Under the pieces are notes generated by a model. The model was given only the letters and a program-made list of their open reading frames with translations, had not been told where the DNA came from and ran no database searches. Position numbers and translations under genes: made by a program. This document shows positions 29,013 through 36,486 of a stretch of 64,000 nt of DNA, one piece after another. How positions within the stretch are numbered: the stretch's first letter is position 1; the number at the start of each line of letters is the position of its first letter. Source of the stretch: Secundilactobacillus kimchicus JCM 15530 (lineage in GTDB: Bacteria; Bacillota; Bacilli; Lactobacillales; Lactobacillaceae); assembly GCF_001433995.1 (NCBI RefSeq), contig NZ_AZCX01000004.1, positions 62,001 to 126,000 of the forward strand, read 5' to 3'.

Positions 29013-29100
29013 AATGACACTCCTTAATGAATAAAAATTTAGGTGATAAGTGTAGTATAGGCAACTTGTTGCAATTAATAAAATATTTAATTATAATACC

Positions 29101-29123
29101 TTTCATTAATAATATTAATGAAA
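29101..29123. promoter_or_regulatory. Perfect inverted repeat in the yeiH-lysR intergenic region
   Basis: Ten-base arms tttcattaat and attaatgaaa flank the 3-bp centre aat. The site contains a T-N11-A core and lies between the divergent genes, as expected for a LysR-family operator. It ends 24 bp before the regulator's start codon, so autoregulation is likely. Confidence 0.65.
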
Positions 29124-29147
29124 ACGGAACGAAGGAAGCGACTTATA

Positions 29148-29972
29148 GTGGATAAATTAATCGCAACATTTTTAGTGGTTTACGAGACCCGAAATTTTTC
29201 GGTCGCGGCAAGGCAGCTATTTATTTCTCAGCCCAGCGTATCAGTGCAAATTAACCAGTTAGAGAGCCGGCTGGGAGTCACGTTGTTTAACCGAAATGGC
29301 CGGCGACAAATAGAACCCACCCAGGCTGCAAAACGCCTCTATGAGGCTAGTCAACCCCTCACGGCCCAGTGGAAATCGCTGGTAAATGATCTCCAACAGT
29401 TGGATCAGCATCCAACCTGGCAGGTAGCACTAGGGTTTTCACAAACGGCTTCGGTGGAATTATTGCCACAGGTCATGCCGAGTTTACTGAAGCTAGGCAA
29501 CTTCGAGCTCAGTTTGCACACGATGAACTCTGAAGCAATCCTCCAAGGGGTGTTGAATCAGTCGCTTGTGTATGGGGTCATTGAAAAGCCAATGGTGGTC
29601 GATGGCTTGGTTCAAACGACGTTACCTGGTGATCAGCTAGTTCTAGCGGGAGACTTGGAGGCCCCACTGTGGCTGGTTCGTGAACCGGGCTCCGGCGTGC
29701 GGCATTATACCGAAGCCTACTTTAGGGAGATGAAAATTCACCCGGAAAAAACGCTCACAGTGGATAGTAATCAGACCATTGTTGGGCTTTTGAAAGCGGG
29801 GGTTGGGAAAACCATTATTGCGGAGAGTTTGGTTCCTGCCGAGCTGCCTGTTGCCCCTTTAGGTGCCGCCTTTAAACGGCATTTTTACCTAGTTGGACGT
29901 AGTGACCAATCAAATCCACAATTTCGGGCACTGTGGGAAATGATTGAAACGGCCGCTGTGAAAAGAAGTTAG
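29148..29972 (+). CDS. LysR-family transcriptional regulator
   Basis: A 274-residue regulator with an N-terminal winged helix-turn-helix (FSVAARQLFISQPSVSVQIN, about 16-35) and a C-terminal co-inducer binding domain (about 88-270). GTG 29148 follows AAGGAAG and gives the usual LysR start MDKLIATFLVV; an ATG at 29118 lies inside the palindrome and adds ten basic residues. It is divergent from the YeiH-type exporter and is the obvious regulator of it; the ligand may be a sulfur compound if the CysL/YeiE analogy holds. Confidence 0.88.
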   Translation: MDKLIATFLVVYETRNFSVAARQLFISQPSVSVQINQLESRLGVTLFNRNGRRQIEPTQAAKRLYEASQPLTAQWKSLVNDLQQLDQHPTWQVALGFSQTASVELLPQVMPSLLKLGNFELSLHTMNSEAILQGVLNQSLVYGVIEKPMVVDGLVQTTLPGDQLVLAGDLEAPLWLVREPGSGVRHYTEAYFREMKIHPEKTLTVDSNQTIVGLLKAGVGKTIIAESLVPAELPVAPLGAAFKRHFYLVGRSDQSNPQFRALWEMIETAAVKRS

Positions 29973-30043
29973 TTGGCTTGTGTAATCTGGTTAAGATGGG
30001 TATGATGAGGGTGGATTTATAATTTAATGATTGAGGTGAGGGC

Positions 30044-30580
30044 ATGTTTAGTATGCGTCCACAATGGGGGTTTGATTGGCACGAATTCATCACGGGGGTA
30101 CTGTTTTTAGTTGCCGCCTATGTTGTGTTATTCAAACCGGGTGTGAGCTTGGTGGCACTGGCTGTGATATTTGGTTTTATCGCCATCGTGAGTGGGTTAA
30201 CCACGATTTCAGGCTACACAAAATTGCGTGACTTAGTTGGGAATGCCGCAGTTATTGCACTTGTGATTGCCATTTTAGATATTCTGGTGGGCTTATTATT
30301 TTTATTTAGTCCAGGTATCGGCGTTGTCACGATTGGTTATCTATTTGCGTTTTGGTTCATCATGGATTCAATTGAACGCTTATTGGTGGCTGGCCACTTA
30401 CGCGAATTTGGCCGGGGTTACTACTGGGTCTCGGTGATTTTAGATATCGTCACCCTATTAGTCGGGGTGATGTTATTGATCAACCCAGTCGTGGCGGTTA
30501 TTTCACTGACTTACTTAATTGCTATTTATCTGGTTATCTTCGGAATTAACGCTATTTTATTAGCTTTTGCTAGACGATAA
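30044..30580 (+). CDS. DUF308/HdeD-like membrane protein
   Basis: A 178-residue protein made almost wholly of six hydrophobic helices in three pairs, with short glycine-rich turns, matching the HdeD/DUF308 family. HdeD contributes to acid resistance at high density in E. coli; the role in lactobacilli is not established. GAGGTGAGG precedes ATG 30044, and TATAAT at 30018-30023 could be its -10. It stands alone between the LysR gene and a terminator. Confidence 0.75.
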   Translation: MFSMRPQWGFDWHEFITGVLFLVAAYVVLFKPGVSLVALAVIFGFIAIVSGLTTISGYTKLRDLVGNAAVIALVIAILDILVGLLFLFSPGIGVVTIGYLFAFWFIMDSIERLLVAGHLREFGRGYYWVSVILDIVTLLVGVMLLINPVVAVISLTYLIAIYLVIFGINAILLAFARR

Positions 30581-30587
30581 GGACGAC

Positions 30588-30616
30588 AAAGTCGCGGATA
30601 ACCGCGGCTTTTTTTG
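30588..30616 (+). terminator. Intrinsic terminator after the DUF308 gene
   Basis: Stem gtcgcgg/ccgcggc (one wobble pair) with loop ataa and a run of seven T. Confidence 0.88.
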
Positions 30617-30617
30617 T

Positions 30618-30654
30618 TGAAACGCCAGGCTGTTTGTGGAAATGAAACGCCAGG
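30618..30654 (+). repeat. Two 12-bp direct repeats upstream of rapZ
   Basis: TGAAACGCCAGG occurs at 30618-30629 and again at 30643-30654, a 25-bp period. The second copy abuts the predicted extended -10 of rapZ, covering the place where a -35 would be. Confidence 0.7.
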
Positions 30655-30665
30655 TATGCTAGACT
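30655..30665 (+). promoter_or_regulatory. Extended -10 promoter of rapZ-yvcK-whiA
   Basis: TATGCTAGACT holds TGC followed by TAGACT (30660-30665), 32 bp before the rapZ ATG. Confidence 0.5.
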
Positions 30666-30697
30666 GGTACATTAGTGACAATGAGAGGAAGTAGCTT

Positions 30698-31585
30698 ATG
30701 GCAAATAGTGTCCAATTAGTGATTATTTCTGGCATGAGTGGCGCGGGGAAGACGGTTGCAATGCAGGCGTTTGAGGACCTCGGTTACTTTTGCATCGATA
30801 ACATGCCACCTTCGTTAATGACCAAGTTCTGGGAGTTAGTGCAAGAATCTGGCAAAATTAAAAAAGTGGCCGTTGTGATTGATTTGAGGTCTAAAGGGTT
30901 TTATGACGAGATTCGGCAAATGACTTCGGAACTATCGGCCTTAAATCAGGAAGACCAAGCTCAGATTGTCTTTTTAGACGCAGATGACGAGGAATTGGTC
31001 TCGCGTTATAAGGAAACCCGACGCTCGCATCCGCTTGCTCGAAACGGTCGAATTGTCGACGGTATCCAAGATGAACGGTCGTTATTGGCCCCGGTAAAGC
31101 GGGCAGCTCGGTTGGTGATCAACACAACCACGATGTCGCCGCGCAGCTTAAGAGAAGAAATTTTCCGGCATTTTGAATCAGGCGACGCACAATCCTTCCA
31201 TATTGAAATGATGTCCTTTGGGTTCAAGTACGGATTACCAATTGATGCCGATATCGTGATGGATGTTCGGTTCCTACCAAATCCATACTATATTCCAGAA
31301 CTCAAAAAGCTGACGGGTCTGGATCAAGCGGTTAGTGATTACGTGATGTCACAGCCTGAAACCACTAAATTTTATGATCAATTTTTGGGATTGCTGGAGT
31401 CAATTATGCCTGGCTATAAGCGGGAGGGGAAAACCAACCTGACCATTGCCATTGGCTGTACCGGCGGCCAACACCGCTCTGTTGCGCTTGTTGAGCGAAT
31501 TGGTAATGCGCTAGGGGATACGTATCCCGTTCATATTACCCACCGCGATATTGAGCGGAGAAAGGAAACGGTGAATCGTTCATGA
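30698..31585 (+). CDS. rapZ: RapZ/YvcJ nucleotide-binding protein
   Basis: A 295-residue P-loop protein (Walker A GMSGAGKT at 12-19). In E. coli RapZ governs GlmS levels through small RNAs; in Bacillus YvcJ hydrolyses nucleotides and affects competence. The C-terminal domain retains [17 protein letters not shown]. It overlaps yvcK by 4 nt (ATGA) in the conserved rapZ-yvcK-whiA operon. A link to glmM/glmS at 60-63 kb by the enteric mechanism is not expected, since the small RNAs are enterobacterial. Confidence 0.94.
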   Translation: MANSVQLVIISGMSGAGKTVAMQAFEDLGYFCIDNMPPSLMTKFWELVQESGKIKKVAVVIDLRSKGFYDEIRQMTSELSALNQEDQAQIVFLDADDEELVSRYKETRRSHPLARNGRIVDGIQDERSLLAPVKRAARLVINTTTMSPRSLREEIFRHFESGDAQSFHIEMMSFGFKYGLPIDADIVMDVRFLPNPYYIPELKKLTGLDQAVSDYVMSQPETTKFYDQFLGLLESIMPGYKREGKTNLTIAIGCTGGQHRSVALVERIGNALGDTYPVHITHRDIERRKETVNRS

Positions 31586-32589
31586 CAACTGAATCACAAC
31601 ACCGACGGCCGAAGATTGTCGTGATGGGTGGTGGTACCGGGTTGCCCGTTATTTTACGGAACCTGAAGGGCCACGACGTCGACATCACGGCGGTGGTCAC
31701 GGTAGCTGATGACGGCGGCTCATCGGGAATTATTCGTGACTATGTCAACGTGGTGCCACCTGGTGATATTCGAAACGTCGTTGTGTCACTGTCACAATTA
31801 CCACCCATTGAGTTGGAGCTTTTTCAGTACCGGTTCAATAGTTCCGATCAATTTTTGGCGGGACATGCCATCGGCAATTTAATTATCGCTGCATTATCCG
31901 AAATGAAACACGGCATATTCGGAGCCGTCCAAGAGTTATCTGAGATTATGCGAGTTGACGGTCACATTTATCCGGCAGCCAACGAACCACTAACCCTCAA
32001 TGCGGAGTTCTCGGATGGCACCGTTCTGAAGGGTGAATCCGAGATTACGGCCGCCCATAAACTGGTTAAGCACGTGTGGGTAACGGATAGTAATGATGAA
32101 AACAAAAAGCCAGCGGCCGTTGATAAAGTGATCAACGCCATTATGGATGCTGATCAAATTGTTTTGGGCCCTGGGTCCTTATTTACGAGTATTTTGCCGA
32201 ATTTGATGATTGAAAACGTGGCCAACGCCCTGCGAACGACGCAGGCTGAAATTATTTATATTTGCAACATCATGACGCAAAAAGGCGAAACAGAACAGTT
32301 TACAGATGCTGATCACGTTCGGGTCCTGAACGACCATTTACAACAAAACGTGATTAATACGGTGCTCGTCAACACCCAAAAAGTACCAGATGAATACATT
32401 GATTATCAACGATGGAACGAGATGTCGACTCAGGTTAAGCATGATTTCAAAGGCTTACGAGATCAGCATTGTCGAGTCATTTCGGCCGATTTCTTGGAAC
32501 TCCGGGATAACGGTGCCTTTCATAATGGTCAGTTGGTGGTTGATGAATTAATGAACTTACTCGGCCAATGTGGCACGCGGTATATGTAG
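31582..32589 (+). CDS. yvcK: YvcK/CofD-like protein (gluconeogenesis factor)
   Basis: A 335-residue protein with the nucleotide-sugar binding motif [12 protein letters not shown] and the [11 protein letters not shown] stretch. YvcK is needed for growth on gluconeogenic carbon sources and for cell shape in Bacillus and binds UDP-GlcNAc. It overlaps rapZ by 4 nt and is followed 11 nt later by whiA. Length is normal. Confidence 0.94.
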   Translation: MTTESQHRRPKIVVMGGGTGLPVILRNLKGHDVDITAVVTVADDGGSSGIIRDYVNVVPPGDIRNVVVSLSQLPPIELELFQYRFNSSDQFLAGHAIGNLIIAALSEMKHGIFGAVQELSEIMRVDGHIYPAANEPLTLNAEFSDGTVLKGESEITAAHKLVKHVWVTDSNDENKKPAAVDKVINAIMDADQIVLGPGSLFTSILPNLMIENVANALRTTQAEIIYICNIMTQKGETEQFTDADHVRVLNDHLQQNVINTVLVNTQKVPDEYIDYQRWNEMSTQVKHDFKGLRDQHCRVISADFLELRDNGAFHNGQLVVDELMNLLGQCGTRYM

Positions 32590-32600
32590 GAGGGGTTAAA

Positions 32601-33539
32601 GTGTCGTTTGCCAGTGAAGTGAAAAAGGAATTAACAACGTTAACGGTTCACAGGGAAAACGCGAAAGCAGAGCTCATTGCGTTGATTCGGATGAACGGGT
32701 CGTTGGGACTTTCTAACCATCATTTTATATTAAATATCCAAACGGAAAATCCCGCGATTGCCCGACGCATCTATCAATTACTGAAGCAGTTTTACGATGT
32801 GGATAGTGAATTATTGGTTCGTCGGAAGATGAAATTAAAAAAGAACAACTTGTACATTGTTCGGTTGACCGCAGGCTCGGAGAAAGTATTATCCGACTTG
32901 GGGATTTTCAAGGATGGTCAACTGATTGAAGTGGCACCCGACCAATTGTTACAAAGTGACGCGCAAGTGAGATCATACCTCCGTGGTGCCTTTTTAGCAG
33001 GGGGATCAGTGAACAATCCAGAAACGTCCCGCTACCACCTAGAGATTTATTCGGTTTACGAAGATCATAACCAAATGATTGCGGATATGATTAACAAATA
33101 TGAACTGAACGCCCGGACGACTAATCGCCGGGGTGGTTTCATTACGTATCTCAAGGAAGGCGAGCGAATCGCCGATTTTCTGTCCTTAGTCGGGGCGACA
33201 AATGCGATGCTCAAGTTCGAAGATGTGCGAATCATGCGCGATATGCGGAACTCAGTTAACCGGTTGGTCAACTGCGAAAATGCCAACATGGATAAGGTAG
33301 CTTCGGCATCAAGTAAGCAGATTGAAAACATTGAGTACATTCAATCCACCGTGGGACTGGGTCAGTTACCCCCAAAGCTGCGAGAAGTTGCAGAAGCCCG
33401 CTTAGCGAATCGAGAAGTGAGTCTAAAAGAACTTGGTGATTTAATCGCCAGTGGGCCAATTTCCAAATCGGGAATTAATCATCGACTCCGAAAAATCAGT
33501 GAGTTTGCGGCTGAATTACGAGGTGCAACTGCTGTATAG
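32601..33539 (+). CDS. whiA: DNA-binding protein WhiA
   Basis: A 312-residue protein combining a LAGLIDADG-homing-endonuclease-like N-terminal fold ([24 protein letters not shown]) and a C-terminal helix-turn-helix (about 230-305, [22 protein letters not shown]). WhiA influences cell division and chromosome segregation in Bacillus and sporulation in Streptomyces. GTG 32601 follows AGGAGGGG; the frame extends 11 codons upstream into yvcK. Third gene of rapZ-yvcK-whiA. Confidence 0.94.
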   Translation: MSFASEVKKELTTLTVHRENAKAELIALIRMNGSLGLSNHHFILNIQTENPAIARRIYQLLKQFYDVDSELLVRRKMKLKKNNLYIVRLTAGSEKVLSDLGIFKDGQLIEVAPDQLLQSDAQVRSYLRGAFLAGGSVNNPETSRYHLEIYSVYEDHNQMIADMINKYELNARTTNRRGGFITYLKEGERIADFLSLVGATNAMLKFEDVRIMRDMRNSVNRLVNCENANMDKVASASSKQIENIEYIQSTVGLGQLPPKLREVAEARLANREVSLKELGDLIASGPISKSGINHRLRKISEFAAELRGATAV

Positions 33540-33542
33540 CAC

Positions 33543-33576
33543 AAAAAAAGCATGCCAAGCAAGGCATGCTTTTTTA
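33543..33576. terminator. Bidirectional terminator between whiA and clpP
   Basis: Arms aaaaaagcatgcc and ggcatgctttttt with a short loop, between convergent genes. Confidence 0.92.
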
Positions 33577-34170
33577 CTATTTACGATCTTTGCTGCTGGT
33601 CATAATGCCATCAATCAAGCCGTAGTCAACCGCGTCTTGAGCTGACAAGTAGTTGTCACGCTCAGTATCTTGGTTAATGCGTTCGATTGGTTGACCTGAG
33701 TTGTCAGCCAATAATTGGTTGATCAGTTCACGGGTCTTCAAAATTTCGCGAGCAGCGATTTCGATTTCAGTTTGTTGACCTTGAGCACCACCTGAAGGTT
33801 GGTGAATCATGATCTGGGAGTGTGGCAAAGCAAACCGCTTGCCCTTGGCACCGGAAGAAGCCAAAACGCTGGCCATTGATGCCGCCATCCCCATAGTGAT
33901 AGTTTGAACATCAGCTGAAATAAAGTTCATCGTATCGTAGATGGCTAACCCGGAAGACACAACGCCACCTGGCGAGTTGATGTACAGGTAAATGTCCTTT
34001 GTAGAATCTTGCGCGTCCAAGAATAATAGTTGGGCGATAATGGCGTTGGCCATATCGTCTTCAATTGGACCGGAAAGCATGATGATTCTGTCCTTTAAAA
34101 GTCGTGAGTAGATATCGTAAGCACGTTCGCCACGAGACGACTGTTCGATAACTGTTGGGACTAAGTTCAT
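33577..34170 (-). CDS. clpP: ATP-dependent Clp protease proteolytic subunit
   Basis: The 197-residue serine peptidase that forms the ClpP tetradecamer and degrades proteins delivered by Clp ATPases. The triad is complete: Ser98 in GMAASMAS, His123 in [10 protein letters not shown] and Asp172 in [15 protein letters not shown] precedes the ATG. The CtsR box covering its -35 predicts heat- and stress-inducible expression. It converges on whiA. Confidence 0.97.
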   Translation of the reverse strand: MNLVPTVIEQSSRGERAYDIYSRLLKDRIIMLSGPIEDDMANAIIAQLLFLDAQDSTKDIYLYINSPGGVVSSGLAIYDTMNFISADVQTITMGMAASMASVLASSGAKGKRFALPHSQIMIHQPSGGAQGQQTEIEIAAREILKTRELINQLLADNSGQPIERINQDTERDNYLSAQDAVDYGLIDGIMTSSKDRK

Positions 34171-34229
34171 AAGCTTTGCAGCCTCCTTTAATTCGTCTGT
34201 ATTTGGTTAGCATTTACTAACTGAATTGT

Positions 34230-34259
34230 AGTTTACCTCAAAGGTCAAAATAGGTCAAA
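34230..34259 (-). promoter_or_regulatory. clpP promoter with CtsR box
   Basis: Read on the plus strand, GGTCAAA at 34243-34249 and again at 34253-34259 form the tandem heptad of the CtsR operator with a 3-bp spacer. On the minus strand the distal heptad contains -35 TTGACC, followed by 17 bp and -10 TAAACT (34235-34230). CtsR would therefore occlude the promoter. Confidence 0.9.
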
Positions 34260-34368
34260 CCAAACGTCTTAATTTTTGATAAATGATTTACAAGTTGGCA
34301 AGTATTACATTATTTTTACTATGGTGGTAATCATGACGTGTATATATGATATAAAGATAAGATTTTGC

Positions 34369-34397
34369 TTGAATCGTTTGTTGCCTTTTGCTAGAAT
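34369..34397 (+). promoter_or_regulatory. Promoter of the secreted-protein gene
   Basis: TTGAAT (34369-34374), 17-bp spacer, TAGAAT (34392-34397) with an extended TGC. Confidence 0.7.
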
Positions 34398-34424
34398 CAA
34401 CAAAATTAAGGAGGAAATTATTTT

Positions 34425-34907
34425 ATGAAAAGAAACATATTAAAGAAAGTTAGTTTGAGTTTGGGGCTAATCTTTGCTGTCGCTGGGTTTGTGACGACTG
34501 TTACGATTTCGTCAGCTAGTGCAAAAAATGAGATACCTACTAACTCAAGAAACACTTGGTATCATAAAACTAAAACCGGCAAACAATCGAAGCTAGTTAT
34601 TGGTGAGCATAGTGTGCGAGGTAAGCGGGTTGACATAGTAAGAAACATTAAGATCAAAATTAAAGGTACCCATATCAAGAAACAACCAGTAATAATTACC
34701 GGGCTGTACACTGATAAAAGGCTCTATAAAGTTATCCTGGTTCCGACTAAAATGAAAATTGCAGGCAAGTATCGCCACGTTCTGCTGGAATTAGCCCAAT
34801 GGACGAAGGTAGATCAACCGTTTGTTTGGTTAGTCTGGACGCCGTACAAATCGAGTGCGTCATTGTTCGGTAAAAAGATTACGGTCTATGGTTCCTTTGG
34901 ATTTTAG
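34425..34907 (+). CDS. Unrecognised secreted protein
   Basis: A 160-residue protein I do not recognise. It has a clear Sec signal peptide: a basic N-terminus, a hydrophobic core at about 13-29 and the likely cleavage site ASA-KN near residue 33. The mature part is small, basic (lysine-rich) and probably beta-rich, has no cysteine, no sorting motif and no repeats. It has a strong promoter and AAGGAGG ribosome site. It sits between two conserved blocks (clpP and cggR) with a serine-hydrolase-like gene as neighbour, so it is likely lineage-specific. Confidence 0.75.
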   Translation: MKRNILKKVSLSLGLIFAVAGFVTTVTISSASAKNEIPTNSRNTWYHKTKTGKQSKLVIGEHSVRGKRVDIVRNIKIKIKGTHIKKQPVIITGLYTDKRLYKVILVPTKMKIAGKYRHVLLELAQWTKVDQPFVWLVWTPYKSSASLFGKKITVYGSFGF

Positions 34908-34932
34908 CCGATTCATTTAAGGGGGCAATTGC

Positions 34933-35070
34933 TTGAAATCAAATCAAATTGTTAAATTTAGGAATTGGCTAGAAGGCAATCTGAATGATGAACCATTCTG
35001 AAATTGTCCTTTCTCTGATTTGTTGAGGCTAACGGTTTTTGAATTAGAAAAGGATACGCATTGGTCATGA
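34933..35070 (+). pseudogene. Possible gene relic: short frame interrupted by one TGA
   Basis: After AAGGGGGC a TTG at 34933 opens 22 codons (MKSNQIVKFRNWLEG...), which stop at TGA 34999-35001. The same frame then continues for 22 codons (NCPFSDLLRLTVFELEKD...) to TGA 35068-35070. One nonsense change could have split a short gene of about 45 codons. The lengths are compatible with chance, so this is only a candidate. Confidence 0.25.
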
Positions 35071-35090
35071 AAAGTGACCTCATTTAAAAT
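35061..35090 (+). promoter_or_regulatory. Possible promoter of the beta-lactamase-fold gene
   Basis: TTGGTC (35061-35066), 18-bp spacer, TAAAAT (35085-35090). A short inverted repeat, GGTCA/TGACC, overlaps the -35 region and could be an operator. Confidence 0.4.
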
Positions 35091-35113
35091 AAAAAAGTAA
35101 CGGAGGAAGAAAT

Positions 35114-35998
35114 ATGACGAAACGCAACGCTCTCCTTCTGGGCAGCATTATGGTATCGATTCTTTTAACTCTGATTACTGTCGCATTTATGTTAGAGATG
35201 TCAGGAACAATTGTCTCAGCAAAGAACTGGACCAATGATCAACCTACGTCAATTTCTCAGAAGTCAACAAAGGCAATAATTAAATCAAACCTGCTGGCTA
35301 AATATCGAAAGATTGCCGCAAATTATCCCGGTCATCCAGTTTCAATTGCAGTGTATTCGAAAGAGTATGGCATGACGGTAAAGTACAACAATAACCGACA
35401 CACGGCTTACAAAGCGGCCAGTATTATTAAGACGGCCTTTTTAGCGAAAGTGCTCCATGATCATCAAGCAAAGAGGACTAAGCTAACGAAAACACAACGC
35501 GCTGAAGCTGCAGGCGCAATGATTCATAGCAATAATGAGGATGCAACAGCATTATATGCTGTTGCTGGTGGCCGTACGGGTATGAACAAGGCTTTCTCGC
35601 ATCTCAGAATGGCGCATACTGCCGACCGTGGCTATGGCTGGGCATTTACCCGCACGACAGCGTTCGACCAGCTCAAGTTATTGGATCAAATTTTCTATTC
35701 TACTTGCTATTTAAACCGCGCCTCAAAATCTTATATGCAAGGCTTGATGAATCACGTCGCAAAAGATCAAAACTGGGGCGTTTCGGCGGGGTCAAATCAC
35801 TTTCAATTGAAGAATGGTTGGCGGCTTAGAGGTGGCCGTTGGATGGTCAATTCTATTGGTCACATTGGTAAGGGCAAGCGGAGTTGTACGATTGCAGTTC
35901 TGACTGACCGGCATACAGACCTTAAACGGGGGATTAAGTATGTTGAGCAGTTTGCTTCGGCTACTGGGAATACATTGAAATTGAAGAATCTTCGATAG
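35114..35998 (+). CDS. Secreted or membrane-anchored serine hydrolase of the class A beta-lactamase fold
   Basis: A 294-residue protein with one N-terminal hydrophobic segment (about 6-27), either signal peptide or anchor. The penicillin-recognising motifs are present in order: SIIK (Ser103 and Lys106), SNN (139-141) and KNG (233-235) in place of KTG. The class A general-base motif ExxLN is not seen in the omega-loop region, where the sequence is RTGMNKAFSHLRM. It is therefore better read as a beta-lactamase-superfamily hydrolase or peptidoglycan-related protein than as a resistance enzyme. GGAGGAAG precedes the ATG. Likely accessory gene. Confidence 0.75.
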   Translation: MTKRNALLLGSIMVSILLTLITVAFMLEMSGTIVSAKNWTNDQPTSISQKSTKAIIKSNLLAKYRKIAANYPGHPVSIAVYSKEYGMTVKYNNNRHTAYKAASIIKTAFLAKVLHDHQAKRTKLTKTQRAEAAGAMIHSNNEDATALYAVAGGRTGMNKAFSHLRMAHTADRGYGWAFTRTTAFDQLKLLDQIFYSTCYLNRASKSYMQGLMNHVAKDQNWGVSAGSNHFQLKNGWRLRGGRWMVNSIGHIGKGKRSCTIAVLTDRHTDLKRGIKYVEQFASATGNTLKLKNLR

Positions 35999-36041
35999 AA
36001 TAGTTTAATCTAGCCGAATCGGGCTACAATAAGCAGAAAGT

Positions 36042-36105
36042 AAAAAAGGGACATCCATGTCCGCACTCCCTGACCGGGGTCGCAGACCTAGATGCACCTT
36101 ATTTT
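36042..36105 (-). ncRNA. Candidate structured RNA or repeat element with terminator-like 3' end
   Basis: On the minus strand a GC-rich stretch ends in GGACATGGATGTCC plus a run of six T (36047-36042), an intrinsic-terminator shape. Upstream, GTCTGC (36087-36082) can pair with GCGGAC (36064-36059), and GACC can pair with GGTC inside it. The outer stem shares bases 36059-36062 with the terminator stem, so the two folds exclude each other. It lies just after the tRNA-Arg terminator. No known RNA family was recognised. Confidence 0.4.
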
Positions 36106-36111
36106 TGACTC

Positions 36112-36138
36112 AAAAAAAGGCCAAGGATTACCTTGACC
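36112..36138 (-). terminator. Terminator of tRNA-Arg
   Basis: On the minus strand, ggtcaagg/ccttggcc with loop taat and a run of seven T. Confidence 0.85.
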
Positions 36139-36145
36139 GTTAAGA

Positions 36146-36217
36146 TGCGCCCGGAGGGAATCGAACCCCCATTTCAAGAACCGGAATCTTACGTGCGATC
36201 CATTACACTACGGGCGC
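36146..36217 (-). tRNA. tRNA-Arg (anticodon CCG)
   Basis: The minus strand folds as a cloverleaf: acceptor GCGCCCG/CGGGCGC, D stem GTGT/GCAC, anticodon stem TAAGA/TCTTG with loop TTCCGGT, T stem GGGGG/CCCTC with loop TTCGATT and discriminator A. The 3' CCA is not encoded. It reads CGG arginine codons, which are frequent in this window. Confidence 0.93.
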
Positions 36218-36248
36218 AAACATCGGTTTGTCTCAAAACCACTAAATT

Positions 36249-36277
36249 ACTATAACTGAATTTGGATAAAAATACAA
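36249..36277 (-). promoter_or_regulatory. Promoter of tRNA-Arg
   Basis: On the minus strand TTGTAT (36277-36272), 17-bp spacer and TATAGT (36254-36249), about 32 bp before the mature tRNA. The rest of 35999-36486 holds only the structured element, the tRNA and the cggR promoter and operator. Confidence 0.7.
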
Positions 36278-36345
36278 GGTTAAAGCCAAAAATTCTCTGA
36301 GTTTTATTTCTGCCATGAGGACTTCGTAAGAATTTACCGGAGCAT

Positions 36346-36374
36346 TTGCAAACTTTTGGGGACGCTGTTATAAT
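36346..36374 (+). promoter_or_regulatory. Promoter of the cggR-gap operon
   Basis: TTGCAA (36346-36351), 17-bp spacer and perfect TATAAT (36369-36374) with an extended TGT. Confidence 0.85.
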
Positions 36375-36419
36375 TTTTGTTGTGGGTGATAGGTAAGCCC
36401 CGTGTTTTTTTGGTCCTGG

Positions 36420-36455
36420 TGGGTCGAAAATTGTTGGGCTGGGTCATTTTATGTC
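36420..36455 (+). promoter_or_regulatory. CggR tandem operator
   Basis: The layout TGGGTC-N6-TGTT-N4-TGGGTC-N6-TGTC reproduces the Bacillus CggR operator CGGGAC-N6-TGTC-N4-CGGGAC-N6-TGTC in spacing and nearly all bases. It lies about 45 bp downstream of the -10, where a bound repressor would act as a roadblock. Confidence 0.88.
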
Positions 36456-36486
36456 CCAACAGGTATAAGAGAGAGTGGGAAGCACA

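Noticed and set aside
34999-35001. In-frame TGA read as selenocysteine or tryptophan
   Set aside because: No selenocysteine insertion structure is apparent, and every other gene here uses TGA as stop; a relic or chance frame is simpler.
34171-36217. Genomic island integrated at the tRNA-Arg 3' end
   Set aside because: No integrase and no second copy of the tRNA 3' end was found in the interval, so there is no att evidence.
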